From Paenibacillus glycinis (GTDB taxonomy: Bacteria; Bacillota; Bacilli; Paenibacillales; Paenibacillaceae), in the NCBI RefSeq assembly GCF_009909185.1, contig NZ_JAAAMV010000027.1:62001-126000 (forward strand): a stretch of 64,000 nt of DNA. The letters are read 5' to 3'. The notes under the pieces are model-generated. The model made no database searches and had not been told where the DNA came from. It was given only the letters and a program-made list of their open reading frames with translations. The position numbers were made by a program, and so were the translations under genes. Shown one piece after another: positions 25,277-33,353 of this stretch. The number at the start of each line of letters is the position of its first letter. The first letter of the stretch is position 1.

Positions 25277-26131
25277 CTAGCTGTTCCACTTGCGATAGCG
25301 GGTCGGATTCGTCCCGATCATCCGCTTGAACGTCCGGTTGAAATGCGCGAATTGCTCGAAGCCGACCTTCTCGGAAATATCCGCGACCTTCAGGCTCGAC
25401 TTGGCGAGCAAGGCCTGCGCCTCGCGAATGCGGGCCAGATTCAGGTAGCCGATGACGGTGAAGCCCGTCACGCTCCGGAACATCCGGCTGAAGTACGAGG
25501 GACTCATCCCGAATCGGTCGGCGAGCGAAGGCAGCGACAGCTTCTCCCGGTAATGGGCGTTCATGAACTTCACGACCTCGGCCATCAGCCGATGCGACGG
25601 GCTCAGCGGATCGTCGGTCGCCGGCACCTCGGCATCCTTCAGGCGCGAGGCGAATAACAATAATTGAGACAAGAGAAGGCGGAGCGATAATTCGAATCCG
25701 TCTTCTTGCTGTTTGATCTCGTCCGTCATCTTGCGGAAGAGCTCTTCCGCATGCCACTGCTCCTGCGGCTTCAACCGGTACTGATGCCGATCCCGCTCGA
25801 ACAGCCGCAGCAGCTCGGGACGAAACATCGGATGACCGTCGCCGAGAAAGGCATCGCTGAAGTTGATGACGATCCGCTCGTGCTGCGGGGAACCGAGCAC
25901 CGAGGTTTTATGGACGTCATGCTTGTTAATGAAGATCAGATCGCCCGCGGCCACGGAATACATGCTGTCCTTGATGAAATATTGGCGTCGTCCGGACAGC
26001 AGATAGTAGACCTCGTACGTGCTGTGATAATGGTTGTAGGCTTCGAAGGGCGACGTGCGGTTGACCTGCTGCAGAAAAAAATCCCCTTCTTCCTCGCCGA
26101 AATGGACGGTAACCGTTTCTTTGGGCTGCAT
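25277..26131 (-). CDS. AraC-family regulator with N-terminal cupin
   Basis: Regulator of 284 residues. The N-terminal cupin-like sensing domain includes YNHYHSTYEVYYLLSGRRQY. The C-terminal double helix-turn-helix (last ~100 residues) includes LPSLADRFGMSPSYFSRMFR and VADISEKVGFEQFAHFNRTF. The start at 26131 has GAGGTG 6 nt upstream; the open frame extends six codons further to a TTG without a site. It is divergent from the uronate operon, with ~120 bp between them, so it probably activates that operon and senses a uronate or its product. Confidence 0.88.
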   Translation of the reverse strand: MQPKETVTVHFGEEEGDFFLQQVNRTSPFEAYNHYHSTYEVYYLLSGRRQYFIKDSMYSVAAGDLIFINKHDVHKTSVLGSPQHERIVINFSDAFLGDGHPMFRPELLRLFERDRHQYRLKPQEQWHAEELFRKMTDEIKQQEDGFELSLRLLLSQLLLFASRLKDAEVPATDDPLSPSHRLMAEVVKFMNAHYREKLSLPSLADRFGMSPSYFSRMFRSVTGFTVIGYLNLARIREAQALLAKSSLKVADISEKVGFEQFAHFNRTFKRMIGTNPTRYRKWNS

Positions 26132-26182
26132 GGCGTCACCTCGTGGCAAAAAAGATCATATTACCTGCGATTATAACAAAAA

Positions 26183-26211
26183 AGGACAATACATAAAACT
26201 TATATTGTCCT
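26183..26211. promoter_or_regulatory. Inverted repeat in the araC-uxaC divergent promoter region
   Basis: AGGACAATA (26183-26191) and TATTGTCCT (26203-26211) are perfect inverted arms around an 11-bp spacer, in an A/T-rich region. On the minus strand a TATAAT lies just upstream of the regulator gene; on the plus strand TATCAT (26211-26216) could be the -10 of uxaC. A regulator bound here could control both directions. Binding by the adjacent AraC protein is inference. Confidence 0.55.
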
Positions 26212-26252
26212 ATCATAAAGGTGTAGGTTGAACAAGCGAGGGAGGAATTGCG

Positions 26253-27707
26253 TTGAAAGCCTTTATGGACGAACGGTTTCTGCTCGGCAGCGAAACGGCG
26301 TGCCGGCTTTATTACGATTATGCGGCCGAGATGCCGATCATCGACTATCATTGCCACCTGGATCCCCGCGAGATCGCCGAGAACAGACGGTTCGGCAACC
26401 TGACGGAAGCGTGGCTGCACGGCGATCACTACAAATGGCGGGCCATGCGGGCGAACGGCGTGACGGAGCCTTACGTGACCGGCGGCGAGGGAATATCCGA
26501 TTATGACCGATTCCTGGCTTACGCGCGCACGGTTCCGCAGGCGATCGGCAACCCGCTCTACCATTGGTCGCATCTGGAGCTTCGCCGGACGTTCGGCGTC
26601 GACGACATCATCCACGAGGGCAATGCGGCAGCGATCTGGAACAAGGCGCAGGCCGTCTTCGACGGAAAGGGCGTCACCGTCCGCGATTTGATCCAAGCGA
26701 GCGACGTGCGGGTTATCTGCACGACGGACGATCCGGCGGATTCGTTCGAGCATCATGCCTTCATCCGCCAAGACCCGACGATCGATACGCAGGTGCTGCC
26801 TTCGTTCCGCCCGGATAAAGCGTTGAATATCCGCGCCGCCGCCTTCCTGCCTTGGATCGGACGGTTGGAAGCGGCATGCGGAACGCGGGTCGCCGATTAC
26901 GCCGCTTTCTTGGAAGCGCTTAAGTCGAGAATCGACTATTTCGACCGGATGGGCTGCCGGTTGTCGGATCATGCCCTCGACGAGGTGCCGTTCGCGCCGT
27001 GCTCGGAAGCGGAAGCAAGCGCGATATTCGCCAAAGCGATCCGGGGCGAAGCGGTCGGCGAGCAAGAGGAGCAGCGCTACAAAACCTTCACGCTGCTGCA
27101 GCTTGGCAGATGGTATGCCGAGAAAAACTGGGCGATGCAGCTGCATCTTCATGCCCACCGCAACAACAACGGCCGCATGCTCTCCCGGCTCGGCCCGGAT
27201 ACCGGCTACGATTCGATCGGCGACGGCCGGCTGGCCGGCGCGCTCGTCGGACTGCTCGACGCGTGGGAAAACGAAGGCGCGCTGCCGCGCACGATCTTGT
27301 ATTCCTTGAATCCGAAGGACAACGACGTGCTCGCTTCGATCATCGGCTCTTTCCAAGGAGGGGGCATCCCCGGCAAGATCCAGTTCGGCTCCGCGTGGTG
27401 GTTCAACGATACGAAGGACGGCATGCTCGCGCAGCTGTCGGCGCTCTCGAACATGGGGCTGCTCGGCCGGTTCGTCGGCATGCTGACCGATTCGCGCAGT
27501 TTCCTGTCCTTTACGCGGCACGAGTATTTCCGCCGGATCGTATGCGATATGATCGGCAAATGGGTAGAACGGGGCGAAGCCCCGCATGACATGGCCTGGC
27601 TAGGCGGCATCGTGCAGGATATCAGCTTCCGCAACGCGGAGCGCTATTTCCGGTTCGGATCGCCGGCGGGGGCGGAAAGCGAGGGGTTGAACCATGTCCA
27701 GGCTTGA
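26253..27707 (+). CDS. uxaC: Uronate (glucuronate/galacturonate) isomerase
   Basis: Converts D-galacturonate to D-tagaturonate (or glucuronate to fructuronate), the first step of intracellular pectin-sugar catabolism. It has 484 residues, the normal UxaC length (~470). It is a metal-dependent amidohydrolase-fold protein with the HxH pair His33/His35 in IIDYHCHLDPREIAEN and the family-typical FGNLTEAWLHGDHYKWRAMR. TTG 26253 is used, with GGAGG 7 nt upstream. First gene of uxaC-uxaB-uxaA-Gfo/Idh; it overlaps uxaB by 14 nt, so translation is coupled. Confidence 0.95.
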   Translation: MKAFMDERFLLGSETACRLYYDYAAEMPIIDYHCHLDPREIAENRRFGNLTEAWLHGDHYKWRAMRANGVTEPYVTGGEGISDYDRFLAYARTVPQAIGNPLYHWSHLELRRTFGVDDIIHEGNAAAIWNKAQAVFDGKGVTVRDLIQASDVRVICTTDDPADSFEHHAFIRQDPTIDTQVLPSFRPDKALNIRAAAFLPWIGRLEAACGTRVADYAAFLEALKSRIDYFDRMGCRLSDHALDEVPFAPCSEAEASAIFAKAIRGEAVGEQEEQRYKTFTLLQLGRWYAEKNWAMQLHLHAHRNNNGRMLSRLGPDTGYDSIGDGRLAGALVGLLDAWENEGALPRTILYSLNPKDNDVLASIIGSFQGGGIPGKIQFGSAWWFNDTKDGMLAQLSALSNMGLLGRFVGMLTDSRSFLSFTRHEYFRRIVCDMIGKWVERGEAPHDMAWLGGIVQDISFRNAERYFRFGSPAGAESEGLNHVQA

Positions 27708-29217
27708 TCCGGCAAGCTCCGGTCCGCGGCGGATCGGGCAGGCCGCGCTGGCTGCGGCCGAGCGGGAAGAGTGGCAGCGCCAGCGGGAACTGCCGATTAA
27801 AGTGCTGCAGATCGGGGAAGGCAATTTTCTGCGCGGGTTCGCCGATTGGATGCTGCAGGCGTGCAATCGCCGCGGGCTGTTGAACGGAAGCGTCGCGGTT
27901 ACGCAGCCGCGTCCGACGGGCAAGCCGCATCTGGATAAGCTGAAGGAGCAGCAAGGCGCCTATACGCTGCTCGTGCGGGGGCTGCGCGACGGCAGGCCTG
28001 TCGAGGAGAAGGAGACGATCACGGTCTTCTCCCGCATGATCGACCCGTACGAGGAGTGGGAAGCCTTCCTGGAGCTGGCCGAGCTTCCGGAGCTGGAATT
28101 CGTCATCTCCAATACGACGGAAGCGGGACTGACCTATCAGCCGTCCGAGTGGTCCGGCAGCGAACCCGTGCTTTCGTTTCCCGGGAAGCTGACCGCGTTC
28201 CTGTACCGGCGGTTTACCCGGTTCGGCGGCGATCCGGCGCGCGGGCTGATCCATCTGCCGTGCGAGCTGTTGGACCGCAACGGCGAACGGTTGTCGGCCG
28301 CCGTGCTGCGCCATGCCGAGGACTGGGGCTTGCCCGAAGCGTTCCGGGCTTGGGTCCGGGATGCCAACCGGTTCCTGAACACGCTGGTCGACCGCATCGT
28401 CACCGGTTATCCGGAGGACGCGGAGGCGTTATTCGGCCGATGGGGGTACGCGGATCCGCTGCTAACGACCGCCGAGCCTTATTATTTCTGGGCGATTCAA
28501 GGGGAACGCGAACTGGAAGCGAGGCTGCCGCTCGCGCAAGCCGGCTTGAACGTGAAGTGGGTCGAGGACTTGACGCCCTATCAGCTGCGCAAAGTGCGCC
28601 TGCTGAACGGAGCGCATACGATCTTGGCCACGATCGGACTCGTGAAAGGGCTTCATGAGGTCCGCGAAGCGCTGGAGCATGCGGAGCTGGGACCGCGATT
28701 GACGCAGGGTTTGTTCGAGGAGATCGTGCCGGCGGTGCCGATCGATGGCGGCGAATTGACGGCCTACGCAAACGAGACGCTGGACCGGTTCCGCAATCCG
28801 TATATGAAACACCGGCTGGCCGATATCGCCTTGAACAGCCTGTCGAAGTGGAAGACAAGACTGCTGCCTACTTTGAAAGCGCATTGGCAGCGAACGGGGG
28901 GAATCCCGGACGTGATCGCGGAGTCGCTTGCCGCCCTGCTTCGGCTATATCGTCCCGCGAACGCGGAAGGTCCGTATAGCTCGCTGCTGCCGGACGGGTC
29001 CAGCTTTACGGTCCGCGACGATCAAGCCTTGCTCGAATTGATCCGCGCGGCATGGGAGCCTTATCGTGCCGGCGGGGGATCTGCCGGCGGCTTGGCGGAC
29101 AGCGTCCATGAACTGCTCGCGTTGACTGCCCTGTGGGACGAGGATTTGAATCGTTATCCCGGTCTTGCGGACGAGGTTGCGCGGCATCTGGCAAGCTGGG
29201 AGGCGGATGCCCGATGA
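27694..29217 (+). CDS. uxaB: Tagaturonate reductase (altronate oxidoreductase)
   Basis: NAD-dependent reduction of D-tagaturonate to D-altronate. It has 507 residues with an N-terminal Rossmann domain, VLQIGEGNFLRGFADW, and a C-terminal mannitol-dehydrogenase-type domain containing RKVRLLNGAHT. The pairing with uxaC and uxaA points to UxaB rather than UxuB (fructuronate reductase), meaning the pathway serves galacturonate. It overlaps both neighbours (14 nt with uxaC, ATGA with uxaA). Start ATG 27694 follows GAGGGG. Confidence 0.92.
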   Translation: MSRLDPASSGPRRIGQAALAAAEREEWQRQRELPIKVLQIGEGNFLRGFADWMLQACNRRGLLNGSVAVTQPRPTGKPHLDKLKEQQGAYTLLVRGLRDGRPVEEKETITVFSRMIDPYEEWEAFLELAELPELEFVISNTTEAGLTYQPSEWSGSEPVLSFPGKLTAFLYRRFTRFGGDPARGLIHLPCELLDRNGERLSAAVLRHAEDWGLPEAFRAWVRDANRFLNTLVDRIVTGYPEDAEALFGRWGYADPLLTTAEPYYFWAIQGERELEARLPLAQAGLNVKWVEDLTPYQLRKVRLLNGAHTILATIGLVKGLHEVREALEHAELGPRLTQGLFEEIVPAVPIDGGELTAYANETLDRFRNPYMKHRLADIALNSLSKWKTRLLPTLKAHWQRTGGIPDVIAESLAALLRLYRPANAEGPYSSLLPDGSSFTVRDDQALLELIRAAWEPYRAGGGSAGGLADSVHELLALTALWDEDLNRYPGLADEVARHLASWEADAR

Positions 29218-30713
29218 GCGCCGCCGTAAGCCTGCATCCGGATGACGACGTCGTCGTCGCGCTCCGGGATTTGAAGGACGGGGAGACGATCGGGCAGCCG
29301 GACGCGGACGGCGGCTGGACCGTGAAGGTCGTCGGCGAGGTGCCGAGAGGGCATAAGCTGGCGATTCGTCCGATTCCGGCCGGACGGCATGTCCGCAAAT
29401 TCGGGTATTCGATCGGGCTTGCCCAATCGGATATTCCGGCCGGCGGCTGGGTGCATACGCATAACGTCCGCACTGGGCTGGGCGCGCTGCTCGATTACCG
29501 TTACGAGCCCATCGCGCAGGACGATCCCGCAAGCGCGCGCGGGGCTTCGTTTCTCGGCTACGAGCGGGAGAACGGCGACGTGGGCATCCGCAACGAGCTA
29601 TGGATTATCAATACGGTCGGCTGCATCAACAAAACATGCGAGCTGCTGGCGAGTACGGGAACGCAGCGCTTCGCGGGGCGGGGCATCGACGGGGTGTTTC
29701 ATTTCGCGCATCCGTTCGGCTGCTCGCAGCTGGGCGATGACCTCACCTACACCCGCCGGCTGCTCGCGGCGCTTGCCGATCACGGCAATGCGGCGGGCGT
29801 GCTGATCGTCGGCCTCGGCTGCGAGAACAATCAGATCGACGGGATGAAGGAGCTGCTCGGCGAGCAAGGGGGGCGCATCCGGTATCTCCGCGCGCAGGAT
29901 GAGGAAGACGAGCTGGCGGCCGGCATGCGGCTGCTGGAGGAGCTGGTCGAGTTCGCGGAGCGGTTCGAACGCAAGCCCGTTCCGCTCGCCAAGCTGAAGC
30001 TGGGTCTGAAATGCGGCGGCTCGGACGGCTTCTCCGGCCTGACGGCCAATCCGCTTGTCGGCCGTCTCGCGGATATCGTGACCGCGGAGGGCGGGACGGC
30101 TCTGCTGACGGAAGTGCCCGAGATGTTCGGGGCGGAGACGATCCTGATGAACCGCGCGGCCGACGAAGCGGTATTCGACAAGATCGTGGACCTGGTCAAC
30201 GATTTCAAGCACTATTTTATCCGGCACGACCAAGAGATTTACGAGAACCCGTCTCCCGGCAACAAAGCCGGCGGCATCACGACGCTCGAGGAGAAATCGC
30301 TCGGCTGCACGCAGAAGGGCGGCACGGCCCGCGTGACGGACGTGCTGCCGTACGGCGTCCGCGCGGCAAAGCAAGGGCTGAATCTGATTCAAGGCCCCGG
30401 CAACGATCTGGTGTCCGTGACGGCGCTGGCGGCGGCGGGCGCGCATATCGTCCTGTTCACGACGGGGCGTGGCACGCCGTTCGGCGGTCCGGTGCCGACG
30501 GTGAAACTCTCCACCAACAGCGAGCTCGCGATGAAGAAGCGGAACTGGATCGACTTCGACGCGGGGCGCCTCCTCGGCGGATCGACCATGCAGGCGCTGA
30601 CGGAAGAGCTGTTCGAGTACGTGCTCGGGCTCGCTTCGGGCGAGATCCGCACGAACGGGGAGCGGAACGGCTACAAGGAGATCGCGATTTTCAAAGACGG
30701 CGTCATTTTATAA
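29214..30713 (+). CDS. uxaA: Altronate dehydratase
   Basis: Dehydrates D-altronate to 2-keto-3-deoxy-gluconate. The full-length type has 499 residues: an N-terminal SAF domain (about residues 10-85, with HPDDDVVVALRDLKDGETIG) and a large catalytic UxaA domain from about 120 with ENGDVGIRNELWIINTVGC and LKLGLKCGGSDGFSGLTANP. ATG 29214 shares the ATGA junction with the uxaB stop and follows GGAGG; the longer upstream frame lies inside uxaB. The 2-keto-3-deoxygluconate kinase and aldolase needed next are not in the window. Confidence 0.93.
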   Translation: MSAAVSLHPDDDVVVALRDLKDGETIGQPDADGGWTVKVVGEVPRGHKLAIRPIPAGRHVRKFGYSIGLAQSDIPAGGWVHTHNVRTGLGALLDYRYEPIAQDDPASARGASFLGYERENGDVGIRNELWIINTVGCINKTCELLASTGTQRFAGRGIDGVFHFAHPFGCSQLGDDLTYTRRLLAALADHGNAAGVLIVGLGCENNQIDGMKELLGEQGGRIRYLRAQDEEDELAAGMRLLEELVEFAERFERKPVPLAKLKLGLKCGGSDGFSGLTANPLVGRLADIVTAEGGTALLTEVPEMFGAETILMNRAADEAVFDKIVDLVNDFKHYFIRHDQEIYENPSPGNKAGGITTLEEKSLGCTQKGGTARVTDVLPYGVRAAKQGLNLIQGPGNDLVSVTALAAAGAHIVLFTTGRGTPFGGPVPTVKLSTNSELAMKKRNWIDFDAGRLLGGSTMQALTEELFEYVLGLASGEIRTNGERNGYKEIAIFKDGVIL

Positions 30714-30731
30714 TCAGGGAGGAAGTTCGAC

Positions 30732-32027
30732 ATGGACAAAAAAAGATACGTGCTCGTCGGCACGGGAGGCAGGGCCGAGTTTTTCTACGGCGCGATCGCC
30801 TCGCAATACAAGGAGACCTCCGAGCTTGCCGCTTTCTGCGACACCAACCAGACGCGGATGAATTACGCGAATAAATTGCTGCAGGAAAGCTACGCTTATC
30901 CGCCGGTGGCGACGTACAAGACGCAGGATTTCGACCGCATGATCGAGGAACAGAAGCCGGACGCCGTGATCGTGACCAGCGTCGACCGCACGCACCATAC
31001 GTATATCATCCGCGCCATGGAGCTCGGCTGCGACGTCATCACCGAGAAGCCGATGACGGTGGACGAGCGCAAATGTCAGGAGATACTGGACGCCGTCGAG
31101 CGTACGGGCCGCAACGTGCGCGTCACGTTCAATTACCGGTATGCCCCGCATCATACCAAAGCCAGGGAATTGATCATGGACGGCGCGATCGGCCAAGTCA
31201 CGTCGGTTCATTTCGAGTGGCTGCTGAACACGATGCACGGAGCGGATTATTTCCGCAGATGGCATCGGGACAAGCGCAACAGCGGCGGCCTGCTCGTGCA
31301 TAAGTCGACCCATCATTTCGATCTGGTCAACTTCTGGATCGGCTCGCAGCCGGAGGAAGTGTTCGCTTACGGCGACCTGCTCTATTACGGCAAGGAAAAT
31401 GCCGAACGGCGCGGCGTCACGGATTTCTATGAGCGAGCGACGGGCAATCCGAACGCGAAGGGGGATCCGTTCGCCCTCCATCTCGACGAGAACGCGCATC
31501 TGAAGGGGATGTACCTGGACGCCGAGCACGAGGACGGTTACCGCCGCGATCAGAGCGTCTTCGGCGACGGCATCAGCATCGAGGATACGATGGGCGTCAT
31601 GGTCCGCTACAAGAATAACGCGATTCTCACCTATTCGCTGAATGCCTACATGCCTTGGGAAGGTTACCGGATCGCGTTCAACGGCACGAAGGGCCGCCTG
31701 GAGATGACGATCGTCGAGCAATCGTACGTCAATTCCGGCGGCGACAAATCGCTCGAGGGCGCTTTGAAAGACAAGCGCATCATTCTGTTCCCGATGTGGG
31801 AACCTCCCGTCGAGATCGAATTGGAGGAAGAAAGCGAAGGCGGACACGGCGGCGGCGATCCGGTGCTGCTCAACGACATCTTCGGCACGCCGGCGGAAGA
31901 CCGGTTCCATCGCGCGGCCAACCATGTCGACGGCGCGCGCTCGATCTTGACCGGCATCGCGGCGAATAAATCGATCCGGACCGGTCAGCCGGTGAAGGTG
32001 TCCGAGCTCGTGAAATTCCGCGGCTAG
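30732..32027 (+). CDS. Gfo/Idh/MocA-family oxidoreductase
   Basis: NAD(P)-dependent sugar dehydrogenase-like protein of 431 residues. The nucleotide-binding Rossmann start is YVLVGTGGRAEFFYGAI, the family signature is VITEKPMTVDE (catalytic-site Lys at about residue 105), and the C-terminal alpha/beta substrate domain contains SGGLLVHKSTHHFDLVNFWI. It lies 18 nt after uxaA with GGGAGGAAG as ribosome binding site, so it is in the uronate operon. It could process an unusual uronate or glycoside before UxaC. The exact substrate is unknown. Confidence 0.88.
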   Translation: MDKKRYVLVGTGGRAEFFYGAIASQYKETSELAAFCDTNQTRMNYANKLLQESYAYPPVATYKTQDFDRMIEEQKPDAVIVTSVDRTHHTYIIRAMELGCDVITEKPMTVDERKCQEILDAVERTGRNVRVTFNYRYAPHHTKARELIMDGAIGQVTSVHFEWLLNTMHGADYFRRWHRDKRNSGGLLVHKSTHHFDLVNFWIGSQPEEVFAYGDLLYYGKENAERRGVTDFYERATGNPNAKGDPFALHLDENAHLKGMYLDAEHEDGYRRDQSVFGDGISIEDTMGVMVRYKNNAILTYSLNAYMPWEGYRIAFNGTKGRLEMTIVEQSYVNSGGDKSLEGALKDKRIILFPMWEPPVEIELEEESEGGHGGGDPVLLNDIFGTPAEDRFHRAANHVDGARSILTGIAANKSIRTGQPVKVSELVKFRG

Positions 32028-32273
32028 CCTCGGCGGGAGCGGAGCGGATCGCATGGATGTCATTTAGATGGTCGAAGAGACGCGCAGTTATTCCGTATAG
32101 GCGGAGTAGCTGCGTGTCTTTGAATTTATCGCGGGAAGGGGGGACATTCGCGGAAGGAATCGTTATGATAACGGTATGGCGCGGCAGGCTGGGCAAACGA
32201 AGTGAAGGGCTGCATTTTAAGCGGGGCAAGAGGAGAAGCCATGAGAATCAACCTAGCATAGGAGGCAAATCAG

Positions 32274-32957
32274 GTGTCCGAAGCACGGAGCGATACGGTC
32301 GAGTACCCGATGGCGAACATTCCCGCCGGCGTAATTCAATTGCGGGACGATCGCATCCATAAGAGCTGGACGGTCGAAGTGGATGCTTTCCTGCTTGCTC
32401 CCGTTCCGGTCACGCAGGCGTCATACGCCTCGCTCGCGCACGGCACGAACAGGCGGGGAGAGCAGCCGCAAGCGCCGGTCGCGGACGTCTCGTGGCGGGA
32501 CGCGGTCATATATTGCAACATGCTCTCCCGGCAATCCGGCCTGGAAGACTATTACTCGATTGACGATGGCGGCGAGCATGTCGTACGCAATATGGGAGCG
32601 AACGGGTACCGCCTGCCTACGGAAGCCGAATGGCAGTACGCGTGCAAAGCCGGAACGGCGGGGTACCGGTACGGGGGGCTGGACGAGGTCGCGTGGTACC
32701 GCGGGAACGCCGAAGGCAGGGTACGGGACGTGGGCGGCAAGGCCCCGAACGCGTGGGGCTTATACGATATGCTGGGAAATGTATGGGAGTGGTGCTGGGA
32801 TCAATACGACGCGGACGTTTACGGACCCTACCGGGTCTTCCGCGGCGGAAGCTGGGCGGAAGAAGCGAGGGGCTGCGGCGCGACTTGCCGTCGGCGCAGC
32901 CACCCGGCGTTTCGCATCGACGATCTCGGCTTCCGGCTGGCGAGGTCGCTGCGATAG
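32274..32957 (+). CDS. Formylglycine-generating-enzyme-like (SUMF1-family) protein
   Basis: SUMF1-fold protein of 227 residues starting at GTG 32274, with GGAGG 8 nt upstream. Family motifs are present: PVADVSWRDAVIYCNMLS, YRLPTEAEWQYACKAG, GLYDMLGNVWEWCWD, VFRGGSW and DDLGFRLARS. In copper-dependent FGE two Cys bracket the active site in GGSYxCxxxxC. Here the first is Glu (GGSWAE) and only the second is kept (ARGCGATC). It may therefore not oxidise sulfatase Cys in the usual way. No signal peptide, which fits the two cytoplasmic sulfatases in this window. Much shorter than human FGE but normal for bacterial SUMF1 proteins. Confidence 0.8.
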   Translation: MSEARSDTVEYPMANIPAGVIQLRDDRIHKSWTVEVDAFLLAPVPVTQASYASLAHGTNRRGEQPQAPVADVSWRDAVIYCNMLSRQSGLEDYYSIDDGGEHVVRNMGANGYRLPTEAEWQYACKAGTAGYRYGGLDEVAWYRGNAEGRVRDVGGKAPNAWGLYDMLGNVWEWCWDQYDADVYGPYRVFRGGSWAEEARGCGATCRRRSHPAFRIDDLGFRLARSLR

Positions 32958-33353
32958 ACGAACCGAATACGCAACCGCGCGGGGCGGCCGGCGTCATGAA
33001 CGGGCTGCCTCTTTCGCCTATACCGAAACGCTAAATCGGGACGTTTGCAAGACATTAAATCATTCGCGCCCGCGAATTGTGTTAAAATCCATAATACAGT
33101 TCGGGCGGCGAGGCGCCGACGCGGCATTAGGACGCGGCAGGCGTCGACTCCGCTCTATAATCCGACGAGTCAAGCATCAAATGAGAGCGCTTACTAAGGC
33201 GCTTCCGACTCGGTAACGAGGCGTAGCGGCAGCGGCCGGCGATCATCCTAAGCGCCTTAACCGGTACATCGCCCCGCTGCTTTCATATACGAACGGCAAC
33301 GGCTGGCCAAGGCCCATTTGCGGACCGGCTGCCTTGCGGAAAGGAGAGCGTCC
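32958..33353. other. Intergenic region before the YesM-type kinase
   Basis: About 395 bp with no convincing gene on either strand. It holds one cre-like site (listed separately) and a TAAAAT (33083-33088) that could be a -10 box but lacks a clear -35. The upstream part is GC-rich. I see no riboswitch or terminator with confidence. Confidence 0.4.
33182..33195. promoter_or_regulatory. Candidate catabolite-repression (cre) site
   Basis: TGAGAGCGCTTACT fits the CcpA-binding consensus TGWAANCGNTNWCA at 12 of 14 positions, with the central CGCT intact. It lies 160 bp before the two-component system that presumably controls the downstream sugar transporter. Confidence 0.45.
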
